Origin: Anaeromyces robustus
Taxonomy: Eukaryota; Neocallimastigomycota; Neocallimastigomycetes; Neocallimastigales; Neocallimastigaceae
DNA: 64,000 bases
Direction: 5' to 3'
Assembly (NCBI GenBank): GCA_002104895.1
Contig: MCFG01000011.1
Location: forward strand, 124,001-188,000
Both the position numbers and the translations under genes were made by a program. The notes under the pieces are model-generated. The model was not told the origin of the DNA. It was given only the letters and a program-made list of their open reading frames with translations, and made no database searches. Positions 53,999 through 64,000 of this stretch are shown piece after piece. Numbering within the stretch: position 1 is the stretch's first letter; the number at the start of each line of letters is the position of its first letter.

Positions 53999-56900
53999 TA
54001 CTAATAATAAATAAATAATATATTATTCATTCATTCATTTTATTCAATTTATATTTTTCTTTTCTTTTTTTTTTTTTTTTTTTTTTGATTACATATATAT
54101 TATCAAAAACAGGAAAATAATAATAATAAAAAAAAAAAAAAAAAAACACTATTATTTAATTAACAAATTAAAAACATAAAAAAAATAAAATAAAATAAAA
54201 TATTTAAGATTTAAGATTTTATATTTAATATTAAATATCTAATAATAATAATAATAATAATAAATTTTATTATATATTATAAAGTTAAATAATTTTTTTT
54301 ATCTTTTTTTGTGTACTTAAAAGGAAGGTGCTGTAGTGGAAAAATAAATTTTTTTTTTTTTTTTTTAAGAAAAAAAAATCATTAACTTTAATAAATAAAT
54401 TAATAAAATAAATATAGAAATAAAGTTAAAGTTAAAGATTAATCTTAATGGGAAATTTGTCAATACTATAAAAAAAATTAATTATCTATATAGAATATGG
54501 AAAATATACAGAATTTAAATGTCACATCACCATTATTTATTAAAACAACATTTTAATATAATATAAAATTATAAAATAGAAATATTTTGTTTTTCAATTT
54601 TAATAACATATTTTCATAGATTAAAATTTAAATTATATATATATATAATTCAGGTTATATAGAGTAAAAAGAAATACAAAAATACATAAAAAAAGTAACA
54701 AAAAATTTAACAAAAAAAGAAAAAAGATACAATAAAATATATAAAATAATCCACCCACTATAATAATATTAAAAAAATATTTTTTTACTAATAATTAAAA
54801 TAAAAACCTAATTCCAATCATACTTTATTAATATTTAATATTTTAATATATATAATATATTAATAATTATTTTATAATTTAATATTTTATTCATAAAATA
54901 TTTATAGTATTAAAGTAGTTATTTATATTGCATTTTTTTAAAATAAAATAATAATGTTATAATACAAAAACTTTTTAAAAAAAAACAAAAACAAAAACAA
55001 AATATTTTTATTTAAAAGTAAAATTGTCAAGAAAAATAAACTAGAAAAAAAATTTATAAAGTTTATGACATATTCCTTTTTTTTTTTATCTTAAAAAAAA
55101 AAAAAAAACAAAATATTATAATTTATTTTGATTAATAAATTGTTATAATAAATTTGATAAAAATGAAAAAAAAATTTTTTTTGGTAATATTTCAATTTAT
55201 TCTAGTTAATAATGAAAATATAAAAATAAAAAAGATTTCAAAAAATTTGATAATTTAATAAAATAAAAATAATAATATAAAAAAATGATTTTATAATTTT
55301 ATACCTTTAAATAAATATATAAATAAATATATAAATAAATATATGAAAAAAAAATGAATAAAATCTTTTTTTTTTTTCTTTTTTTTTTACTCTTTTCTTT
55401 AAATATATATATATATATAAATTATTTTGATTATTTTGATTAATTAATTATATTATTTTATTTTATTTTATTTTTATTTTTTATATCAAATTATTTAATT
55501 TAATATATTTATATATATTTTGTATATTTGTTTTAGATGGTTGTCTGTTTCAGTGGTAAAGAATTTAGTTGTTTTTTTATTTTTTTTAATAACTATCATT
55601 TTAAAACTTGAAATAAAGAAATTTTATTTAATGAATTTTCACCTTTAATATTTATTTATTATAATAAAAAAAATCTTTATATTTTTTTAAACTAATTATT
55701 ATACCCTTTCTAATATATTATCATAAAAGTCTAAAATAAAATTTTTAATAATCCCTATTTATTAAATATTAGATATTATTTACTAAATCAAAAATATGTT
55801 TATAATTGGAATAAAAAATTTTTTTTAATAAAAAAATAAGTATGTAAATAAAATAAAAGATAAAAAATATTAAAATTTTTTAATTTCTTTCTATTCAACA
55901 AAACAACAATATATCCTATTTTTTTTATTAAAAAATAAGTGATATTTCAAATTTCTTTAGGTTAAGAATAAATTTCATGCTTTACAATCGATACACCTTA
56001 ATAATCAATTAAATTATTATTATTCTTTATTATTTCTTATTATTTATTATTTAATATTAGTTATTATTTATTACTTTTTATTATATAATATTATTTAATA
56101 TTTATTATCGAGAAAAAAATTTAATTAACGAAATGATTATGATGAAAAATTTTCAAGAAAATTGTTTATTTCTACTTTTTTGTTTCTTTTTCTTTTTTTT
56201 TCCTCTTTTCTTCCTCTAATAAATGTTAAAAATTTTTTTAATTTTAATGCTCATCATGGAGAAGAATAGAATAATTATAAATAAAAAAAAGGCATTAGAA
56301 TAATAGGTAATATATATAATATACTATATCTATTTTAAAATCCATAAAAAAAAAAAAAAAACTTTTTTTTCAAAGTTTTTTTATTTACAATAATTAAATT
56401 AAGTAAAAAAAATTTTGTAGTTTAAAAAGTAATTCATTAAGAAAAAGTTTAATTCTTTATTTTTTTTCTTTAACTTTTTCTCACTATAACATAAGCAGTA
56501 AAGTTAAGAAAAATTTCAAAAAATTTCAAAAAAAATTTTTTTTTTCCTTTAAAAAACAAATATATATACCTGATATCTAAATTTTGAAATTCACTTAAAT
56601 TCATTTCAAATTTATAATTATCCAAAAGAAAAAAAAAACTTGATAATTGAGAATATATATTTAATACTCGAATCTTTAAAATTCTTTAATATTTTTTTGA
56701 AAGTTTATACTTATTTACTTATTTTTAATATAGTTGGATAAATTCTTTTATTTTTTTTTTTTTTTTTTAACAAATATATCCATTATTTGTTTATTTTTTA
56801 TGTAGGTAATTTAATTAATAAATACTACATAGAATATTCTATTATTCTAATATTCCATATTCCATATTTTTATATATTTTTTAAAAATTTTAAAAAAATT

Positions 56901-57348
56901 TTATTTTTTTTTTTAATTAATATTTAAAATTTAAATAAAAGAATTGTGTTACATTTTTTATTTATTTTTTTTTAACATATTATTTTTATTTAATATATGA
57001 CATGCTTTTGGTATTAAATTAAAATATATAAAGATAACTAAAGGCGTTTAAACCAAAATGGTAAAAAAAGGTATGGAATATATAATTCGGATACATTAAT
57101 GTGAAATATCATTACATGTTAATTCTCTAAAAAAAAAATATATGATATGATATACATAAAAAATATATAGAAGGTGTATGAAAAAAAACACATAATTTTC
57201 TAGTTTTTTTTTTTTTTTTTTTAATATATACACACATATATCTATATTAAAAAGAAATTAATTTTTTGTGTAATAATTTTAAATAGAATTAAAAAAATAA
57301 AATAAAATAAAATAATAAAAATGAAATAAAAAGTAAAATCTATTAGGT

Positions 57349-57379
<31 letters not shown>

Positions 57380-57883
57380 TATGTAAATTACTTAAATAAA
57401 TAAAGATATTTTTTAAATTTCAATACCTTTTTTTTTTTTTTATTCATATAGGCTCAATAGAATTTTTTTTTGTGTGTGTGTTTTGTTGAAATTAATAAAA
57501 TTTCAACAACACTTAATTTAAAATGATATTTCTATAAATAGATAAAGTAATCAATAATAAAATACTTGAAAATATTAATAAATTCAATAAAATAAAAAAT
57601 AATAAAATAAAATTAAATTATCAAATTAAAGAAATATAATCAAATAGAAAAAAAAAAAAAGAAAAGAAAAAAAAGAGTGAAAAGTAATACATTAATAATT
57701 CTAGTTTGTTATATTTTATCAAATAAATAAATAAATAAAAAAAAGCTTTAGTTTTATTCTTATATAAAGTATTTTTGTATTAGAATAAAAAATTTTTTGT
57801 CTACTTATATTTTTATTAAAAAAATAATGAGACAAAAAAATTTTTATTCAAAAAAGTAGTAATAGTGTATTAAAACTAATTAT

Positions 57884-58066
57884 GTTTTTTGTATATTTTA
57901 TATGTTTTGTATATTTTATTTATTTTGTATATTTTGTATGTTTGTGTATGTTTTTGTATGTTTTTGTAATTTTATATATTTTGTTTGTTTTGTATATTCT
58001 GTATGTTTTGTATGTCTTTGTTTGTTTTGTATATTCTGTATACTTTGTATATTTTGTATATATTTT
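57884..58066. repeat. TTTTGTATATT(C)TGTATG degenerate minisatellite
   Basis: Repeated TTTGTATATTTTG/TTTGTATGTTTTTG words of about 9-18 bp, T- and G-rich on the plus strand, in contrast to the G-poor surroundings. Open frames over it are Val/Phe/Tyr/Cys artefacts. Confidence 0.75.
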
Positions 58067-58129
58067 TTCTATTATTTCTATTATTTCCATTATTTATTTG
58101 ATTCAATTCAATTAAAATAATTAATTAAT

Positions 58130-60380
58130 TTATTAATTAATTATAATTAAAAGTCAACAAAAATTTATTTAGTACATAAATTTTTTTATTTTAGAAAAAG
58201 TTTCATTGAATAGAAAATTTAAGAATTAAACGTGATGTCAGGTTGTATTGTATTACTTTATTTAATTAATTATTGTATGAATCATGGTGATGTGTGTTAT
58301 TATTTTTATTTAAATTAAAAATTAGTTTTTTTTTAACATTTTGTTAATTGTAAAATAGAATTTGTATATAAATACAAAATCTATTATAAGTTAAAAGTAA
58401 AATTTAATTAAATTAAATTAAATAATTAAATAAGTAAATAAATAAATAAATAAATATAAATAAATAAATAAATAAATAAATAAATATAAATAAGTAAATA
58501 AGTGAATAAATAAAGTATGTTACATTAAACTATATAATATCATTATACTAATCTTTTATTATATTATATAATATTATATTATATTGTATTATATTATATT
58601 GTATTATATAATAGATAAACTTTTAAACATTTTTAATTTTAATAAAAAATGGTAAACATTTATATAAAAAAATGAAAGAAAAAAAAAATATATATATAAA
58701 TAGTACAATTTCTAATTAAAAATTTTGAAAACTGAAAAAACATAACGAAACAAAACAAAATAAAATAAAATAAAATAAATTATAACAAGTTATAAGAAAT
58801 TATATTTAATTTTATATATAAAATATAAAAAATAAAAAATAATATATACAAAATAATAAAGCAATAAATAAAAAAAAAAAAAAAACAAATAAATAAATAT
58901 AAAAGACAACAATCATTAAAACAAAATTATTTATAAAATAATAATAATAAATAATTTTTTTTTAATACAAAAAGCGAAAGCAAAATGTTTATTAAAAATA
59001 TTTTTTATTACTTATTATTAAATTTAATAATATATATAAATTTAATAAAATCAGAAAAATTCCTTTATTCCAATCATACATTAAGTAGTCTTTCAAAATA
59101 TGAGCATTTGTAAGTATATTTTAATAGTAATAATAATATTAATAATAATAATAATAATAATAATTTAAAATATTTGTATTTTTTTTTTTTTAATTTTATT
59201 ATTCTTTATAAAACTATAAATTATTGGTAAAAAAAAAAAATAAATAAAAAAATACTTTTCATTAACATAATATTTTTTTAAAAAAAAAAAAAAAAAGTAA
59301 ATGGTCATGTGACGAAGATAGGGAATGTGGGGATGAAACTTTCTGTAATTACTTTGAAAATGGAAATATATGTGTACTTGGAGTATATATATGCAAAGAA
59401 GATGAAAATTCTAAATGTATTTTTATTGATACTTATGATTATAATACTAATACTGATGAAACTAGATATAATAGTCATAACAAAGAAAAATTAATTTTTA
59501 AATCTTGTGATAAAGTAAATGTTGACGCCAAAATTTGTGAAACTGAACAATGTACTAAAGATACTGATTGTTTATCTGGTGTATGTTATTCTAATTCATG
59601 TATTGCAGAAAAACCTATATATGTATGTTCTGATATTAGTGTTAATGATGAAAAAATGGGAATGAATTGTAAAAAACAAAATCAAATGAAATGTATTTCA
59701 AATTCAGATTGTTATTCCGATAATTGTGAAGAATCCGGTTATTGTGGAATACGTATCAAAGAAGATTATGATGAAAATAGAGAAAAAGAAGAAAAAAAAA
59801 GAAAAATGAAAATTAATATTTCAAGAATAATTGTAGGAGTAGCATTAACTTTAGCAATTATTTTCTTTATTGTAAGCATTTGCATTTTTAAAAAGTGCAA
59901 ATGCATATTATTAGGTCCAATAAAAGTTGAAAATAAATAAAATTTTTAATTAATTAATTAATTAATATTAATTAATAAATAAAATAATTAATAATTAGGA
60001 ATAATAATTATAATAATAATAATAATAATTAATAATAACAATGTATAAAAAAAAATATTTGTATCATAAATTTTTATTTATTTCAAATATGAAAATACTA
60101 TTGACATTATTATTTGTAGTTATTTTTTTTTATAACATAATACGTTAATCCATCCTATTCATCCTATTCAATGTCTTCTTTTTTTACATATTTATATTAT
60201 ATAGTAGTTTATATATAATAATATTTTTTGTATTTCCAAATATTTTTTTTTTCATTATCAACTAAATAATATTGAACAAAATTGAATATCTTATAATATT
60301 TTAATAAAAAAAAAGTTAAAAAAAATATTTTATTAAATCAAATATAAATAAATAAACAAATAAAGTTTAGAGTTTTTTTC
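58130..60380. repeat. Segmental tandem duplication, unit 1
   Basis: Matches 61020-63100 in order: an upstream block with ATTTAGTAC(A/C)(T/T)AAATTT, the gene with its intron, and a 3' block with AATTAGGAATAAT, TTTCAAATATGAAAATA(C/T)TATT and ACATAATAC. The offset at the start codons is 2733 bp. Edges are approximate. Confidence 0.75.
58985..59940 (+). CDS. Type I membrane protein with Dickkopf-like Cys repeats (255 aa)
   Basis: Two exons, 58985-59109 and 59298-59940, with a 188-bp GT-AG intron (phase 2). Residues 1-23 are a signal peptide (MFIKNIFYYLLLNLIIYINL, then IKS). The ectodomain has about 20 cysteines in short modules of the form C-x4-D-C-x-S-x-x-C: CDEDRECGDETFC, CTKDTDCLSGVCYSNSC, CISNSDCYSDNC-x5-C, a spacing like the Dickkopf N-terminal Cys-rich repeat and common in small surface proteins. 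A charged juxtamembrane stretch (EDYDENREKEEKKRKMK) precedes the membrane helix IIVGVALTLAIIFFIVSICI and a short Cys-rich tail (FKKCKC) that could be palmitoylated. Function unknown; a cell-surface role is inferred. A near-identical but frameshifted tandem copy lies 2.7 kb downstream. Confidence 0.85.
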
Positions 60381-60522
60381 AAAAAAAAAAAAATAAAAAA
60401 AAAAAAAGAAATAAAAAAATAAAAAAAAAGAAAAAAAAAATAAAGAAAAAAGAGAAAAAAAAAAACAATTCTTTAAATATAAAATTTTCAAATTTTTTTT
60501 TTGCCCCATTATTAATTAATTT

Positions 60523-60569
<47 letters not shown>

Positions 60570-61717
60570 TTATAATTAATTTTAAAACTATATTTTTAAA
60601 AAAAATAAAAAAAAAAAAACAAATACAAATTAATAAATAATAAATAAAAATAATAAATATTTCTTTATTTTATTTTAAATAATTAACCAATCATATCATA
60701 AATGAGAATAGAACTTTTATTCTTATTATTATATTTTTTGCCTCTTTTAAAGTTATGTCATTATTAAATATGAAAATATTATAAATATTGAATAATAATC
60801 AATAAAAAAAAATAAAAAAAGTATTATACATTTGAATAATAATCAATAAAATTCACATTTAAGCCATAAATATTAAAAAGATATTTATATTTTTTTGGTT
60901 TAGTTATTTTTTATTTATTTATTTATTTACTTATTTATTTATTTGTTTATTTGTTTTTGGATTCAATTAATTAATTATTTATTTAAATTATTTAAATTAT
61001 TTAATTATTTAATTAATACCAAATACCTTTAAAAAGGTCACCAAATATATATATTTAGTACCTAAATTTCTAGTTTAGAAAAGTTTTTAGATTTATAGAA
61101 AATCTAGACCTAAAAGGTTTATGAATAAAGGGTGGATGTGTGGTTGTTTAGTAAATTATTATATTTAATTATATATATTTTTGTTTGTTTGTAAATTCTT
61201 TTTTTGTAAATATGTTTATGTTAATTTAAACATATTTGTTAATTATAAATAAATTTGTATTCATGTATTCTATTCTATTTTAATTTATTTTAATTTATTT
61301 TAATTTATTACATTATATAAATAAATATGTAAGAATAAAAATATTATGTCAAAAATGAACGAGAAAAAAAAACATATAAATAATACAATTTATAATTAAA
61401 AAATTTTTTTTGAAAATTGAAAAAACATAATAAAACAAAATTAAAATAACATAAAATAAAATAAATTAGAATAATAAGTAAGAAGTAAAAAATATATATA
61501 TAAATATATATATAAAGTAAATAATAAAAAGTAAAAATATAAAAAGTAAAAATATAAAAAGTAAAAAATAGAAAGTAAAAAATAAAAAATAATAAACAAT
61601 AAATAAAAAATATAAAATAATAAACAAAAAATAAATATAAAAGAAAAACAAATTATTAAAAAAAATTATATAATAATAAATAAATTCTTTTAAAACAAAA
61701 ACAAAAACAAGTAAAAA
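59941..61717. other. Spacer between the Cys-rich tandem genes
   Basis: The first about 440 bp are the 3' part of duplication unit 1 and include a 19-codon open stretch at 60089-60148 that looks like a signal peptide (MKILLTLLFVVIFFYNIIR). From about 61020 unit 2 begins. Between them are A-runs and a (TTTA)n tract at about 60520-60568. Confidence 0.6.
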
Positions 61718-61922
61718 ATGTTTGTCAAGAATCCTTTATTTTACTTATTATTAAATTTAACAGTATATATAAATTTAATAAAATCAGAAAGTAACTTTTA
61801 TTCCAATTATACATTAAGTAGTCTTTCAAAATTTGAACAAAAGTAAGTATATTTTAATAATAATAATAAAAATTTTTATTTTATTATTCTATAAAAAATT
61901 ATATTTAAAAAAATAAATAAAA

Positions 61923-61953
<31 letters not shown>

Positions 61954-62683
61954 ATTTTTCATTAACATAATATTTTTAAAAAATATATATATATATAAAA
62001 TAAAAGGAAAACTTCATGTAAAAATAATACAGAATGTATGAATGATACATCTTGTAATTTTTTCGAAAATGATAATTTATGTGTACTTGGAACATATTTA
62101 TGCAAAGAAGATGAAAATACTAAATGTATTTTTATTGGTACTAAGGAATATAATAACGATATTGATGAAATTAAATATAATAACGACTCAGAAAAATTAA
62201 TTTTAAAATCATGTGATAAAGTAAATGTTGACGCCAAAAAGTGTGAAACTGAACGCTGTACTAAGGATACTGATTGTTTTTCTGGTGTATGTTATTCTAA
62301 TTCATGTATTGCAGAAAAACCTATATATGTATGTTCGGATATCAGTGTTAATGATGAAAAAATGGGAATGAATTGTAAAAAACAAAACCAAATGAAATTC
62401 AAATTCAGACTGTTATTCCGATAATTGTGAGGAAACCGGTTATTGTGGAATACGTAAGGAAATTGATTACAAGGAAAACCAAGAAAAAAAGGAAGCAAAT
62501 AAAGATATGATGTTTGGTGTTACAAAAATAATTTTTGGAATAGTATTAGTTATAGTTATTATTATTGTTATTATTTGCTTTTGCGTTTTTAAAGGATGCT
62601 TATTAGGATCCGATAAAAACTGAAAATAAATAAATAATAAATTTTAATTAATAAATAAAATAATTAATAATTTAGGAATAATT

Positions 62684-62716
<33 letters not shown>

Positions 62717-63100
62717 AAAAATAACAAAAAATATATAATATAAATTTTTATTTTTTTCAAATATGAAAATATTATTTACATTATTATTGTAGTTATTTTT
62801 TTTTTATATATATAACATAATACATTTTATCTATTATATTAAACAAATATATATATATATATTTTTTATAGTAAAATATTAATACATTATAATTAAATAT
62901 TATATATTCAATGTATTCTTTATATTTTTATATATATTTATATTATAAAGTAGCTTATATAAAAATATTATTTGTAATTCTCAAATATTTTTTCATTATT
63001 AACTAAATAATATCGAACAAAATTTAATAATATCTTAATAAAAAATTAAATGATATTTTATTAAATCAAAATGTTTAAATAAAATTTAGAAACTTTTCAT
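61020..63100. repeat. Segmental tandem duplication, unit 2
   Basis: The second copy of the unit at 58130-60380. Coding parts are highly conserved; the intron and flanks have diverged by simple-repeat change and small indels. Edges are approximate. Confidence 0.75.
61718..62623 (+). pseudogene. Second copy of the Cys-rich membrane protein gene, frameshifted before the anchor
   Basis: Exon 1 is 61718-61842 (exactly 125 nt, as in copy 1), the intron 61843-62006, and exon 2 starts at 62007. The signal peptide (MFVKNPLFYLLLNLTVYINL, then IKS), the spacing of the first two Cys modules and long identical stretches (KSCDKVNVDAK, SGVCYSNSCIAEKPIYVCSD, DEKMGMNCKKQNQMK) match copy 1. Right after QNQMK, 5 nt present in copy 1 are missing (near 62397), so the frame runs into FKFRLLFR and a stop at 62422-62424. 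The lost frame continues with NSDCYSDNCEETGYCGIR, a membrane helix and a stop at 62621-62623. Either a pseudogene or a gene now coding for a secreted ectodomain lacking the last Cys module and anchor; a sequencing error is also possible. Confidence 0.8.
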
Positions 63101-64000
63101 ATTTAACTAATGACACCCCATTTATTTTAAACATTTTTAAGTATTTTTTTAAGTATTTATAAGTATTTTTCTAAGTATTTATATATTTTTTTTAGAAATT
63201 TCTAAAATAAATAAATAAATAAATAAATTAGGCAGTTGCCTTTTTTTTTTTTCTCTAACATTTAAAATACAGAATGCTTATATTTAGGTTGAACTTTATA
63301 TAAAAATATTCATTTCTAAGAATATAATATATGTATAATGATAATTTATGAATTAAATAATATAATAATTAAATAATATACTTTACTTTATTATTCCTTC
63401 ATTTTTATAATTAATGATTATTTATTATAGTAAAAATAATTTTAAAAAAATAAATTATAATTATTTATAATAAATAATTTTTTAGCGTAACTGCCTTGTT
63501 TTTTATCAACCAAATTTATTAATGAATAAAATTTTATAATAATTAAAATTTGATCATTTGATTTTTTTTAAAAATATAATAAAATTTTTTTTAAAATTTC
63601 TTTTATATCTTAATATTTATTAATAAAAATATCTAATTAAAAATTCATATTATATTTTTAATTAGTTTATAATATAAATCTGTTAATATGAATTATGTTA
63701 TCTAAAATAATAATAATATTATTACTATTAATTAATTTTATTAATAATAATAATAAAATAATTATTAATTATAAAATGAATAATAAAGTAATAATATTAA
63801 TATTAAAACATGTAATATTTTAACAATACATTTTGATACAATTTAATATTTATTAATAATATATTTTATTATTTATTAATAGTAATTAATTATAAATAAT
63901 ATTTAATTTATATTAATTTAATATCTAAATAAATATATCATAGTTAATAAATATTAAATAAACATATTAATAATTACATAAATAAATCATCAATTTTAAA
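62624..64000. other. Intergenic to window end
   Basis: The first about 480 bp are the 3' part of duplication unit 2; the homologue of the 60089 signal-like stretch is interrupted by TAG here. After 63500 only AT-rich DNA with ATTAATAAT words is seen. No gene. Confidence 0.6.
63230..63496. mobile_element. Possible small TIR element
   Basis: AGGCAGTTGCC at the left and, read inward from the right, AGGCAGTTACGC form 8-bp exact terminal inverted repeats of unusually high GC for this DNA, 267 bp apart. The interior is AT-rich and noncoding. No clear target-site duplication is seen, so a miniature element is only a suggestion. Confidence 0.3.

Larger units (their letters stand above)
51887..58984. 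other. 7-kb gene desert between DUF1295 paralog 2 and the Cys-rich pair
   Basis: A-runs and T-runs, (AAAC)n at about 52312-52336, a field of (TAAA)n blocks at 53720-53998, and a TTTTGTATATT minisatellite at about 57884-58066. At about 55537-55565 TTGTCTGTTTCAGTGGTAAAG looks like a tRNA A box but has no B box. No gene seen. The last about 850 bp belong to the duplicated unit of the Cys-rich genes. Confidence 0.6.

Noticed and set aside
55535-55570. tRNA-Gly-like A box (TTTCAGTGGTAAAG)
   Set aside because: No B box (GGTTCGANTCC) follows and no cloverleaf can be drawn.
57882-58115. Cys/Val/Phe-rich frames
   Set aside because: Products of a TTTTGTATATT minisatellite.
61962-62237. Minus-strand Ser/Leu-rich frame over the second Cys-rich gene
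   Set aside because: Antisense shadow; the plus strand has the conserved Cys modules shared with the first copy.

Overview
The window is a stretch of nuclear DNA from an extremely AT-rich eukaryote. Coding islands with clearly higher GC stand in intergenic DNA made almost only of A and T: poly-A/T runs, (TTTA)n, (TAA)n and (TA)n tracts. Genes have GT-AG introns, asparagine homopolymers, a plant-type LRR membrane protein built from about 72-nt exons, and small secreted cysteine-rich proteins. Together these fit an anaerobic gut fungus (Neocallimastigomycota) best. A dictyostelid-like amoebozoan is the main alternative. The assignment is inference, since no rRNA or other phylogenetic marker is present.

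Layout. 1-6.2 kb holds a small acidic protein gene and a three-copy tandem array of a short NAD(P)-binding (atypical SDR) gene, of which only the last copy is intact. 6.2-9.9 kb is a two-exon DDX59-type DEAD-box protein with a HIT zinc finger, degenerate helicase motifs and a long Asn tract. 10.9-16.2 kb (minus) is a 12-exon transportin-1 (karyopherin beta-2) gene whose exons all join in frame to 897 aa. 19.2-21.9 kb (minus) is a 5-exon dihydroorotate dehydrogenase. It has the class 2 (quinone-type) sequence, but the N-terminal quinone/membrane region is missing and a class 1-type cysteine stands at the catalytic base position. 24.1-24.3 kb (minus) is a compact, relatively GC-rich 83-aa gene with F-P-[D/N]-G repeats.

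24.4-37.4 kb is an accessory zone: an LRR receptor-like gene (with a frameshift), a secreted Cys-rich protein gene and a broken copy of it in inverted orientation, and three other decayed genes. 37.4-58.9 kb is mostly gene desert and holds two DUF1295 (steroid-reductase/ICMT-like) membrane protein paralogs. 59-63 kb is a roughly 2.7-kb tandem duplication of a Cys-rich type I membrane protein gene; the second copy is frameshifted before its membrane anchor.

The housekeeping genes (nuclear import, pyrimidine synthesis, RNA helicase) show no operon-like link. The accessory half looks like a birth-and-death neighbourhood for surface and secreted proteins. The most unusual single item is the DHODH. 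I saw no rRNA, no tRNA with both A and B boxes, no CRISPR and no intact transposon ORF.
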